Shown: positions 7,957 to 16,171 of the stretch, one piece after another | Numbering within the stretch: the stretch's first letter is position 1 | How the letters are laid out: every line of letters starts with the position of its first letter | The notes under the pieces: generated by a model | Told to the model about the DNA's origin: nothing | What the model saw: the letters and a program-made list of their open reading frames with translations, nothing else | Database searches by the model: none | Translations under genes and position numbers: made by a program | Assembly: GCA_903825645.1 (NCBI GenBank) | Contig: CAIKBL010000017.1 | Span: forward strand, 1-64,000 | Source of the DNA: an uncultured Pseudomonadota bacterium | Lineage (GTDB): Bacteria > Pseudomonadota > Gammaproteobacteria > Ga0077536 | DNA: 64,000 nucleotides | Direction: 5' to 3'

Positions 7957-9086
7957 CACGCACTCCCTAAAGTAGTTGTTGCGGGTGGTGCCGCGCCAGC
8001 TGCGATCACCGCGGCCATGAATTCCTCACTCCGTGCAGCAAGCGCGTAACCCGCGCTGAGGAGACCGCCACCAATAAGCAGCATCACATCACTACCATAG
8101 GTAGCGACCAACTCGGGCACCCTGTCGACGGTCATCCCCCCAGCCGGGACAGGCAATGCCGGCGCTATGCCAACCCACGGCGCCCGGGCGGCGTTAACCA
8201 ACGCCTGACAGGTTTCGCGACTAAAACTGAATCGCCCCCCGAAATTGGGGAATATCACCGCATCTGCGCCAAACAACCGAAACAGTTTTCCGAAGAAAAG
8301 CGGCGGCGCGATCCGCAGCGCACCGCTGAGCGCCGGATGGGCCAACACCGGGACCCCGAAACCCTCACAGGCAAGGGCCTGGAAAACGGGCAACCCCATA
8401 ATCATTGGCGCCGCAAGCACCAGACCAACGCCCTCGCCCGCGACGACCCTGAGCTGCTCAGCAAGTCGCCGCGGATCGCCTGACAGACTTGGCGCATAAA
8501 GCGTCCTGCGACCCGTCTCGCGTTCAACTGCGTTGAGCGCACGCTGACAAGCCCGGACACGCGCGGCAAAAGGGGCGTAGGTCTGATCGGCAAGGCCATG
8601 GTCGTCTTTGATGATGTCCAGTCCCGCCCGCGCAAAAATCGTGCACAACGCCGCGTGCTCCGGTGGTGAGAGGCCTTGCGGCTTGAGTGCTGTACAGGTC
8701 AGTGCGCGCCCGAACACGCCGGCGCGTGCCCGAATACCTCCCAAACCGAAACGAGGTCCGGGGAAAGCCCGCCGTAGATCTGGCGGCAACTCGGCGTCCA
8801 CCAGCTGAACATCTTCTTGCAAGGAGCAATTACCGAACAGCATGTTCATCAGTTGGCCCGTTTCTGCACCTGTTGTGAGGGTCGACAGCGCGAGCGTCAC
8901 CCGGAACAGGGCTTCATCGATCGACTCGATGTCGACGACCTTGGCGAGCGTGTGTGTCCGTACGTAGTCGCTCCGGATCGCGCTTGCAGGCATTTCGACA
9001 CTCTGTTCCAGCGCGAGCGCCTCCGCGCGTGCCGCGATTTCACGGGCCGACGCCCGCACATGGTAAATAGCAGTCAGGTATTCCAT
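7956..9086 (-). CDS. RuBisCO-like protein (form IV), candidate 5-methylthioribulose-1-phosphate isomerase
   Basis: The 376-residue protein aligns with the RuBisCO large-subunit fold. It has TALKPQGLSP (Lys135, the KPxGLS motif) and GLDIIKDDHGLADQ, where the carbamylated-lysine motif keeps Lys160, Asp161 and Asp162 but has His163 where carboxylases have Glu. FPNFGGRFSFS replaces the CO2-specific loops, so it is not a carboxylase. ATG 9086 is chosen because homology to the family starts at MEYLTAIYHV; the frame upstream is low-complexity. It is the first gene of a two-gene operon with the cupin. The likely role is isomerisation in methylthioadenosine salvage; other form IV activities (enolase-type, tetronate metabolism) remain possible. 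Confidence 0.82.
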   Translation of the reverse strand: MEYLTAIYHVRASAREIAARAEALALEQSVEMPASAIRSDYVRTHTLAKVVDIESIDEALFRVTLALSTLTTGAETGQLMNMLFGNCSLQEDVQLVDAELPPDLRRAFPGPRFGLGGIRARAGVFGRALTCTALKPQGLSPPEHAALCTIFARAGLDIIKDDHGLADQTYAPFAARVRACQRALNAVERETGRRTLYAPSLSGDPRRLAEQLRVVAGEGVGLVLAAPMIMGLPVFQALACEGFGVPVLAHPALSGALRIAPPLFFGKLFRLFGADAVIFPNFGGRFSFSRETCQALVNAARAPWVGIAPALPVPAGGMTVDRVPELVATYGSDVMLLIGGGLLSAGYALAARSEEFMAAVIAAGAAPPATTTLGSA

Positions 9087-9254
9087 GTTGCGATCATAAC
9101 CGTCCCCAAGCCGGTTCGCATGGCCCGTCGCGGCACCCGCATCAGAAGCGGTAGCAGGTGGTCTTGCAGGCGTGGATTGATCGCCGGGTGCTCCCAGCTG
9201 CAAGCAAGTTCAGGTATCGTGGTTGCCTTGTCCTTAGCGCCACAAGGAAATGCC

Positions 9255-10358
9255 ATGGAATTCGGACTTATTTACGAACTCTCCACCCCGCGTCCGTTCA
9301 CGCGGGAAACCCAAAAAGCCGTGTACGAAAATGCCATCGCGCAGGTGGTGGTTGCCGAGCAAATGGGTTTTTCCAGTGTGTGGTGCGTTGAGCATCACTT
9401 CCTTGAAGAATATAGCCATTCCAGCTGCCCGGAAATGTTTCTGACGGCGGTGGCGCGCGAAACCTCGAAAATTCGGGTCGGATTCGGCATAGCAACCTGC
9501 GTGCCTAGCTTTCATCATCCGATCCGGTGGGCAGAAAAAGCCGCTTTCCTCGACATCCTTTCCGGTGGGCGGGTCGAATTCGGTACTGGTCGGTCATCGA
9601 CCTGGAATGAGCTCGGTGGATTCGATTCGGTGGTGGACGACACCAAGAAGACGTGGGATGAATACATCCGTGTCATCCCCAAAATGTGGATGAACGAACG
9701 TTTCGGCTATCAGGGCCAGTATCACACGATGCCGGAGCGTAACGTGCTTCCCAAACCCTGGCAGAAACCGCATCCGCCGATGTGGGTTGCGGTGACGACG
9801 AACGGCACGGAGCTCGATGCGGCGGACCGCGGCATGGGGGCGCTGATCCTCAGCATTTCGGATGTCGAGCGGAATGTGCCCCGTATCGCCGCTTACCGGG
9901 AGCGTATCAAGCACTGCAATCCGGTAGGTGCCTTCGTCAACGATCAGATTGCCATCGCGAACTGGATGTACTGCCATCCCGATGGGGCCCTCGCCAAGCA
10001 ACGTGGCGAGGAGCTCGTGTCCACCTTCGGCTATATGGCCGGCCAGACGGTAGAGGTCTCGGAAGCCTATCCGGCGAGCAATTACACCGCCCTTGGCTTA
10101 CTCGGCACCCTACGAGCAGACCCGACTGCGCCGGGCGATCAGAAACCGATATCCAGTGGGTTGTGCTTCGGCAACCCCGCCACGATCATCGACACCTGCA
10201 AACGCTGGGAGGCGGCCGGTGCAGATCAGTTGGTGTTCATGATTCAGGCTCGAGAGCATCTTCCCCAAGCCGACATTCTTGAGAGCTTACGGTTGTTTGG
10301 ACGAGAAGTGATGCCGCATTTTAGTCAGCAACGCCGTCCACGCGCGGTGAACGGATGA
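9255..10358 (+). CDS. LLM-class flavin-dependent monooxygenase
   Basis: The 367-residue luciferase-like protein starts at ATG 9255 with AAGGAAA about 6 nt upstream; the longer upstream frame crosses the divergent RuBisCO-like gene and is rejected. Motifs: MEFGLIYELSTPRPFTRE, CVEHHFLEEYSHSSCPEMFL, VGFGIATCVPSFHHPIRWAEKAAFLDILSGGRVEFGTGRSS, and the C-terminal NPATIIDTCKRWEAAGADQLVFMIQ. The substrate is unknown. It overlaps the following acetoacetate-decarboxylase-like gene by 4 nt (ATGA) and diverges from the RuBisCO-like/cupin operon across a 168-bp shared promoter region. That arrangement suggests a common regulator or pathway. Confidence 0.9.
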   Translation: MEFGLIYELSTPRPFTRETQKAVYENAIAQVVVAEQMGFSSVWCVEHHFLEEYSHSSCPEMFLTAVARETSKIRVGFGIATCVPSFHHPIRWAEKAAFLDILSGGRVEFGTGRSSTWNELGGFDSVVDDTKKTWDEYIRVIPKMWMNERFGYQGQYHTMPERNVLPKPWQKPHPPMWVAVTTNGTELDAADRGMGALILSISDVERNVPRIAAYRERIKHCNPVGAFVNDQIAIANWMYCHPDGALAKQRGEELVSTFGYMAGQTVEVSEAYPASNYTALGLLGTLRADPTAPGDQKPISSGLCFGNPATIIDTCKRWEAAGADQLVFMIQAREHLPQADILESLRLFGREVMPHFSQQRRPRAVNG

Positions 10359-11113
10359 GCGCCATCGAACTCCTCTATGGTCAGCGTTCAGGTGATACGG
10401 TCGGCCTCAACGCCACGACTCTGGATCTCTCCTCACGCGGCGAAGTGTCACTCCCCGCGGTCGAAATACATTACTGCCTGTTCGAATTGCCCATGGCACA
10501 CATGCTGCCTCGCCTGCCCGAGAGTCTACATCCGAGTATTCCCGCGATCCTCGGGATCACGGTCTGGCGGTGTTCGGCGGGGCCGTTGGGTCCGTTCTCC
10601 CTCGCCTGGATAGGACTCGCCTGCCGCACGGGAATCAAACCGCGTCACTTCATTCATAGCGCTTTTTGCGATAACGAGGAAGTGGGGCGCTGGTTCAAAT
10701 CGCGTTATGGTTTCCCGTGCCAAACGGCCTTGGTGCATAGCCTGGAAACCTATGATCGGATCCACAGTCGGGTGGAACTCGAGGGAACCCCGATCCTCGA
10801 TTTGGAAACCCACCGTCTGCAGCCGCTGGTCGGCCTAGGCGCCATGGTCAAATATTCACCGCCGCTGAACCCCGCGCGTCTCGAAAACGGTGTGGCACTC
10901 GTACAAATGGAGGCCACTTTTGAGTTCATGCGCGTCGCCAGAGGAGTGCCTCACGCCCCAACATATGCGGCCGCGGCGCTTGGCGATGACAGCCTGCGCC
11001 CCGTTTATGCCGTATCGGGCACCTTCGCGGTGGCTAATATCGGGCTGCATCCCCCTAGGTTCAGCTTGAGTCCAAGGCTGCCGGCGGAACAAGGCGGCGC
11101 CAAGAAGATCTAA
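10355..11113 (+). CDS. Acetoacetate decarboxylase-like (ADC superfamily) protein
   Basis: The 252-residue product fits the acetoacetate decarboxylase-like fold. It has an N-terminal strand LPAVEIHYCLFELPMAHMLPRLPESLHPSIPAILGITVWR, a central GIKPRHFIHSAFCDNEEVGRWFKSRYGFP and a C-terminal MVKYSPPLNPARLENGVALVQMEATFEF. I cannot point to the Schiff-base lysine with confidence, so decarboxylase activity is not claimed; many members of this superfamily are uncharacterised hydratases, aldolases or cyclases. It is translationally coupled to the LLM gene (ATGA overlap). A GC-rich hairpin series ends the operon. Confidence 0.65.
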   Translation: MSAIELLYGQRSGDTVGLNATTLDLSSRGEVSLPAVEIHYCLFELPMAHMLPRLPESLHPSIPAILGITVWRCSAGPLGPFSLAWIGLACRTGIKPRHFIHSAFCDNEEVGRWFKSRYGFPCQTALVHSLETYDRIHSRVELEGTPILDLETHRLQPLVGLGAMVKYSPPLNPARLENGVALVQMEATFEFMRVARGVPHAPTYAAAALGDDSLRPVYAVSGTFAVANIGLHPPRFSLSPRLPAEQGGAKKI

Positions 11114-11117
11114 AGAC

Positions 11118-11181
11118 TGCCGCCCAAGGGCGGCAAAGCGGCGAAGCCGCGCCGCGTGGCGCGGCGGTCTCGCGGTTTTTT
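11118..11181 (+). terminator. Series of GC-rich hairpins ending in a T-run
   Basis: Three consecutive perfect hairpins: TGCCGCCC-AA-GGGCGGCA (11118-11135), GCGGC-GAA-GCCGC (11138-11150) and GCCGCGCC-GCGT-GGCGCGGC (11146-11165, sharing its first arm with the second). A six-T run follows at 11176-11181. The second and third hairpins are mutually exclusive. Most simply this terminates the LLM/ADC-like operon, though the alternative pairing could also act as a leader for the next gene. Confidence 0.55.
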
Positions 11182-11240
11182 CTCGCAATAACACGGTGGC
11201 GCGAATTTTGCTTTATTCCAAGAAAGGAGCCTTTCAACCC

Positions 11241-11789
11241 GTGTTTCAAACCACCATCACTTCACACGCCCCGACCTCGTCTGTCGCCGCACCCCTTAAG
11301 CCATTCATGGCCAAGTTGTTTGGTGCGCAAGGTCCGTCTTTCCACACGTTGATTGACATGATCAACCCGCTGCAGCACATCCCACTGATCAGCCTCGCGT
11401 ATCGTCACTACACGGGTAAAACGATCGCCCCGGTGGCAGAAGTCGCGGGGGGCGCACTCTACGGTGGACCGGTTGGTGCCGCGTTCGGATTCGGCGGTGC
11501 CCTACTTGAACAACTCATGGAAAGCGCGGCGCCGAAACATCCAACTGACACGTCGACGATCGCCACCACCGGCGCCGTGCCGGCTGCCGTGGGGCAGGCA
11601 ATGGCACAAGCTGCCGAACCAACGTCAGCGCTGCCGCCGCCGATTAGCAGCTCGACCTACCACCGAGAACCTACGCCCTTCGAGGCCAACCCAGGTCGTC
11701 GACGACAGGATGGCTTGACGCGGGTTCATGCCTACTCAGTCGCCGATTTAGCGGCGATTCGGGCAACCCGTTTCAGCGCAAAAGTTTGA
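11241..11789 (+). CDS. Hypothetical protein with a glycine-zipper-like hydrophobic segment
   Basis: The 182-residue protein (from GTG 11241) has a conserved-looking core, FHTLIDMINPLQHIPLISL followed by YRHYTGKTIAPVAEVAGGALYGGPVGAAFGFGGALLEQ, a glycine-rich amphipathic/hydrophobic stretch. A Pro/Ala/Thr-rich tail follows. I recall similar 'INPLQHIP...GxTISP.A...GGAL.GGP.G' proteins as hypothetical proteins of proteobacteria, of unknown function. AGAAAGGAG lies 11 nt before GTG 11241, which is preferred to GTG 11196. It may be a membrane-associated small protein. It is preceded by the terminator region and followed by a 180-bp gap, so it is probably monocistronic. Confidence 0.65.
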   Translation: MFQTTITSHAPTSSVAAPLKPFMAKLFGAQGPSFHTLIDMINPLQHIPLISLAYRHYTGKTIAPVAEVAGGALYGGPVGAAFGFGGALLEQLMESAAPKHPTDTSTIATTGAVPAAVGQAMAQAAEPTSALPPPISSSTYHREPTPFEANPGRRRQDGLTRVHAYSVADLAAIRATRFSAKV

Positions 11790-11968
11790 ACCCTTTATCA
11801 GCGGGGCGGAGGAAATAGCCTTCGCATCCAGACGGACTGCATCGCCGAGGCGCGGGCGGCGCCCACGAGTTGAAGGTATCGAGGCGATAACCGTCATAGC
11901 GCACCTAGCCTGCGTCAAACCTGCTAGTATTTTTACTTCCTCAAACGATACAGCGAAGGGAAGCGACA

Positions 11969-13120
11969 ATGGCAGCGAGCGGACCACTGGTTGGTTACAA
12001 GGTAATCGAACTTGCGGGCATCGGACCAAATCCGATGTGCGCGATGATGCTCGCGGACATGGGCGCGGAGGTAATCAGAGTCGATCGCGTCGTCTCTTCG
12101 AATCTGGGGATCCCAGTGGATGCACGGTTCAGCTTGCTCGATCGCAGCCGTCGTTCGATTGCGGTTGACCTCAAACAGCCAGCGGGGATAGAACTCGTGC
12201 TGCGCTTGGTCAGCGAGGCCGACGCGCTAATCGAGGGCTTTCGGCCCGGCGTAATGGAACGTCTGGGCCTAGGCCCGGAAGTATGCCAAGCACGAAATCC
12301 TAAGCTCGTTTATGGACGGGTGACCGGGTGGGGTCAACACGGCACGCTGGCCAAGGCGGCGGGCCACGATATCAATTACATCGCCCTGACAGGAGCGGCC
12401 TACGCGATGGGCCAGCGCGATCGCCCACCCTCCCCCCCGCTCAACTTGGTCGGCGATTTCGGAGGAGGCGGCATGTTGCTCGCCGTCGGCGTGCTTGCGG
12501 CCTTATTAGAGACGCAGAAATCCGGCAAAGGCCAGGTGGTGGATGCGGCGATGACCGACGGTGCCGCCATCCTCATGACCGCGCTCTACGGACTCCATGG
12601 CAGCGGCTTATGGACGGATGAGCGTGAACGGAACATCCTGGACGGCGGGGCGCATTTCTATGACGCCTACGAAACGGCCGATGGCAAATATATTTCAATC
12701 GCCGCGATTGAAGCGAAATTCTATGAAGAGTTTCTGCAACGCACGGGCTTCAAGGACCCGGGCCATATGGGTCACCAAGACCGGACCCAGTGGGACACAC
12801 TGGCAGTAGAAATGGCTGCGCTGATAAAAACGAAAACACGAGACGAATGGTGCCAACTGCTGGAAGGGACGGATGTCTGTTTCGCGCCTATCCTGAGTCT
12901 CACCGAGGCGCCGCACCACCCGCACAATGTCTCACGTCAGACCTTCGTCATCGAAAATGGGGTGCCCCAACCCGCGCCCGCACCACGTTTCAGTCGTACC
13001 CCGTCCCACATCCAGAGGCCACCGTCAGAAGATGGCGCGGACACGGAAGCCGTGCTCGCCGATTGGGGATTTTCATACACCGAGATGGCCGCGCTCAAAA
13101 CCGGAAAAGTCATTCGCTAG
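11969..13120 (+). CDS. Alpha-methylacyl-CoA racemase (class III CoA-transferase fold)
   Basis: The 383-residue protein matches alpha-methylacyl-CoA racemase (AMACR/MCR). The catalytic residues of the Mycobacterium tuberculosis enzyme (His126, Asp156, Glu241) are all present with a constant offset of seven: His133 in AGHDINYIALTGA, Asp163 in NLVGDFGGGGML and Glu248 in IAAIEAKFYEEF. The N-terminus GYKVIELAGIGPNPMCAMMLADMGAEVIRVDR is typical. The enzyme epimerises 2-methyl-branched acyl-CoAs, such as sterol side chains or phytanic/pristanic-type acids, so that stereospecific beta-oxidation can proceed. AAGGGAAG precedes the ATG. A P450 and a thiolase-like gene follow on the same strand. Confidence 0.9.
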   Translation: MAASGPLVGYKVIELAGIGPNPMCAMMLADMGAEVIRVDRVVSSNLGIPVDARFSLLDRSRRSIAVDLKQPAGIELVLRLVSEADALIEGFRPGVMERLGLGPEVCQARNPKLVYGRVTGWGQHGTLAKAAGHDINYIALTGAAYAMGQRDRPPSPPLNLVGDFGGGGMLLAVGVLAALLETQKSGKGQVVDAAMTDGAAILMTALYGLHGSGLWTDERERNILDGGAHFYDAYETADGKYISIAAIEAKFYEEFLQRTGFKDPGHMGHQDRTQWDTLAVEMAALIKTKTRDEWCQLLEGTDVCFAPILSLTEAPHHPHNVSRQTFVIENGVPQPAPAPRFSRTPSHIQRPPSEDGADTEAVLADWGFSYTEMAALKTGKVIR

Positions 13121-13243
13121 AGACCCGCTGCCGGCGGTATTCACCGGCAACTCGGGCTTGGACTCTCCATAGGGGCCACGCAGAAGATTTTTACTGCCCG
13201 CTGAGCTCGTGGACTGTGCCACGTAAAACCGTAGGAGTCGACG

Positions 13244-14476
13244 ATGACGGTATCGCCAACGGCGTCTAAACCAGCCCATGTTCCTCTCGAGCGTGTAATC
13301 GATTTCGATCTGTATCACCCACCGGGGATTGAACAGGGATTTCATGACGCCTGGTTGAAGCTCCATGCCGAAAATATCCCCGATCTGGTCTGGACGCCCC
13401 ACAATGGCGGACACTGGATCGCCACCCGCGGCACTATGATCGCGGAGGTATTCGCCGATTACGAGCGCTTTTCGTGTCGCGTTATGTTGGTGCCGAAATC
13501 GGTCGGCGAGCAGCATCAGATGCTGCCGGTCGTACTCGCCCCCCCTGCGCATCGTCCCTATCGTCTGCTCCTCAACACGAGCCTCGCGCCACGGACCGTC
13601 AACAACCTGGAGGGGGACATCCGCGCGCTTGCAGGTGCCCTCATTGAACGGGTTCGCTTAAATGGGCACTGCGACTTCACGCGGGATTACGCTGAGCTTC
13701 TCCCCGTCCAGATTTTTATGCGCATGGTCAATCTGCCGCAATCCGACGTGGGACTCATCAAGGGCTGGACCGATCACATCGTGCACCCGGATGGCCGTAT
13801 GACCTATCAGAAAGAAAAGCAGCACCTGTATGACTATTTGGAGCCCCATATCGATGCCCGCTTCGGGGGCACTGGCGAGGACATGTTGAGCCGAATCATC
13901 AATGGGAAGGTCAACGAACGCGCACTGAGCAAAGCAGAGATGTTGAGCCTGTGCATGCAAATGTTGCTTGGCGGGCTGGATACGGTGGTGAATTTTCTAG
14001 GTTTCGCCATGCTCTTCCTTGCCCAGAACCCCGACCATCGCCGAGCACTGATAGCCGAGCCCGAACTGATCCCGAATGCGGTCGGTGAGTTGTTGCGTCG
14101 GTTTCCGGTGGTTACCCTTGCTCGCGAGGTACGCCAAGACATGGATTACGCGGGGGTCCAGCTATGTCGGGGCGACATGATCGCGATACCCACGCCACTT
14201 GTCGGTACCGACGAACGTCTGAACCCCGAGGCACTCCAGGTAGACTTTCGGCGCAGTACAAGTCAGCACGCAACGTTCGGGAATGGACCTCATATCTGCC
14301 CCGGTGCACATCTTGCTAGGACGGAAATTCGGATCACGATTGAAGAATGGTTGAGTCGAATTCCTGACTTCGAGATCCCCTCGGATGCCCTTCTCCGTTT
14401 CCGCGGCGGTCTGGTCGGCGTCGTTGACGGCCTACCACTGGTATGGAATGTCGCCACTACCCGGGCCGCGTCATGA
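13244..14476 (+). CDS. Cytochrome P450, CYP101 (P450cam)-like
   Basis: The 410-residue P450 has the oxygen-activation helix LLGGLDTVVNF (Asp246, Thr247), the ExxR motif in GELLRR (Glu282, Arg285) and the heme loop FGNGPHICPGAHLARTEI with Cys352. Each lies exactly five residues before its P450cam counterpart (251/252, 287/290, 357), so the match to the CYP101 family is close. The P450cam Tyr96 that holds camphor's keto group corresponds to His91 here, so camphor itself is an unlikely substrate. No putidaredoxin or reductase gene is adjacent. GGAG precedes the ATG; the stop overlaps the thiolase start (ATGA). Confidence 0.92.
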   Translation: MTVSPTASKPAHVPLERVIDFDLYHPPGIEQGFHDAWLKLHAENIPDLVWTPHNGGHWIATRGTMIAEVFADYERFSCRVMLVPKSVGEQHQMLPVVLAPPAHRPYRLLLNTSLAPRTVNNLEGDIRALAGALIERVRLNGHCDFTRDYAELLPVQIFMRMVNLPQSDVGLIKGWTDHIVHPDGRMTYQKEKQHLYDYLEPHIDARFGGTGEDMLSRIINGKVNERALSKAEMLSLCMQMLLGGLDTVVNFLGFAMLFLAQNPDHRRALIAEPELIPNAVGELLRRFPVVTLAREVRQDMDYAGVQLCRGDMIAIPTPLVGTDERLNPEALQVDFRRSTSQHATFGNGPHICPGAHLARTEIRITIEEWLSRIPDFEIPSDALLRFRGGLVGVVDGLPLVWNVATTRAAS

Positions 14477-15948
14477 ACACCGCCGGTTCAACTAACCGAA
14501 CACCCGTGCTTGTCGGTATCGGGTTGATCAGCCAACGCGAAGAAGATCCTGCGCGCGCGCGCGAACCCCTCACCCTGATGGTCGACGCCGTGGAGGCCGC
14601 AGGTCGAGATACCGGCATTAGCGCAGTGCTCACCGGAACCCAATATGTCGCTGTGCCACGCGGCCGTTGGAGATACCGGAATCCGGCGGGCGCTGTTGCA
14701 CGAGCGATAGGTGCGCCGAGTGCGACGCAAGTACTCGCTGATGTCGGCGTTCTCCAACAGTCGCTGATCGGTGAAGCCTGCGCCCGGATCGCGCGGGGCG
14801 AAGCGCACACGACGCTCGTGACGGGCGCTGATGCGGGCTACCGGTTACTCAGGGCCCAGATTACAGGCATGGCCGTGACGGAGACCACCCAGACTGATGA
14901 TCCCCACCTTTCACTTGCGCCCAAAGAACACCTCTTTCACATCGCCGAGCGCCGCGCGGGGCTCGAGATCCCGGTGGCCCTTTACGCCATCATGGAGAGC
15001 GCTTTCCGAGCCCGGCACGGCTGGTCGGTAGACGCTCACCGCGACCGGTTGGCCCGCCTCTACGCTCATTTCAGCACGATTGCGGCCAACAATCCGCATG
15101 CTTGGCACCGTCACAGTGTGTCGATAGACACTATCCGGAACGCGGGCCCGCGCAATCCCATGCAGGCCTTTCCTTATACGAGGCATCATTGCTCAACTTG
15201 GAATGTCGATCAGGGATCGGCTTTGCTTTTCTGCTCCGTGGCTCGTGCCAACGCCCTCGGTATTCATCCATCTAAGTGGATTTATCCCGTCGCAAGTACC
15301 GAGTCGAACGCCATGGTGCCGGTATCCGCACGGGGGGAGATTGACGCCTGTCCAGGGGCCCGAATAACCGGCGAAGCGGCGCTCATGGCGGGACAAATGA
15401 CGATCCGAGAGGTCGATCTGGTCGAGCTCTACAGCTGTTTCCCCATCGCCGTGAGCGCTTATGCGCAAGCTCTCGGCCTTGATCTGGAGACACCCCATAC
15501 CATCACCGGGGGCATGCCCTTCGCGGGCGGACCTTTCAACAACTACGTACTGCACGCGAGCGGGAGAGCAGCCGAGTTGCTTCGCCAAGGCCAACGGCGC
15601 ACCGCACTGGTTTCGAGTGTCTCCGGACTCCTGACCAAACAGGCCTTCGGGCTGTGGTCAACGAAGCCGCCATCGGGGGGTTTTACCTGCGCGGATCTCA
15701 GCTCGATGGTTGCGCAGCAGTCGGATATTCGCGACGTCGTCGAAGACTTCACCGGCAACGGGTCGGTGGTGGGCTACACGGTGCTCCACAGTCGGGACCA
15801 GCTCTCCCGAGGGATCGTCCTCCTCGACATTGGGCACCGCAGACGCGCCATTGCCACCACTGAAAATCCCGAACACATCGATCGTCTCGAACGCGACGAA
15901 TGGATAGGACAGCACCTTACCATTGATCAGAATCGGATCTGCACCTGA
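14473..15948 (+). CDS. Thiolase-like protein (SCP2-thiolase/acetyl-CoA acetyltransferase family)
   Basis: The 491-residue protein belongs to the long thiolase-like proteins: an N-terminal thiolase fold (TPVLVGIGLISQRE, QQSLIGEACARIARGEAHTTLVTGADA), a central 'NPHAWHRH...RNPMQAFPYTRHHCSTWNVDQGSALL' region, VDLVELYSCFPIAVSAYAQ, TGGMPFAGGPFNNYVLHA, and a C-terminal beta-barrel-like extension from about residue 400. The usual N-terminal nucleophile Cys is not obvious, so condensing or thiolytic activity is uncertain. ATG 14473 overlaps the P450 stop, indicating coupling. With the upstream racemase and P450 it suggests oxidation and cleavage of a branched or cyclic acyl-CoA. Confidence 0.85.
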   Translation: MNTAGSTNRTPVLVGIGLISQREEDPARAREPLTLMVDAVEAAGRDTGISAVLTGTQYVAVPRGRWRYRNPAGAVARAIGAPSATQVLADVGVLQQSLIGEACARIARGEAHTTLVTGADAGYRLLRAQITGMAVTETTQTDDPHLSLAPKEHLFHIAERRAGLEIPVALYAIMESAFRARHGWSVDAHRDRLARLYAHFSTIAANNPHAWHRHSVSIDTIRNAGPRNPMQAFPYTRHHCSTWNVDQGSALLFCSVARANALGIHPSKWIYPVASTESNAMVPVSARGEIDACPGARITGEAALMAGQMTIREVDLVELYSCFPIAVSAYAQALGLDLETPHTITGGMPFAGGPFNNYVLHASGRAAELLRQGQRRTALVSSVSGLLTKQAFGLWSTKPPSGGFTCADLSSMVAQQSDIRDVVEDFTGNGSVVGYTVLHSRDQLSRGIVLLDIGHRRRAIATTENPEHIDRLERDEWIGQHLTIDQNRICT

Positions 15949-16171
15949 GCGCATCCCTGTTTTTTGTCAAGTCGATGGTATAACGCGGGAAAGGCATGCA
16001 AGGGTGACGGAGTTTATTGGCCGTTGGCGGTCACAAAGCCGGTGTAGTCGGGGGCACCCGAAGAAATCTCGATGTCCCCCAGGCACTGATCCACAGTTGA
16101 TAGCGGTACACAAAGCAGGCCCCCGGAGTCGGATTATCGCGTCGCTTGGGACGGGGATAACCTAAGTGGTC

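Noticed and set aside
7956-9086. True RuBisCO (CO2 fixation)
   Set aside because: The KDDE motif reads KDDH, and loop-6 and other carboxylase residues are missing; no small subunit or phosphoribulokinase gene is nearby.
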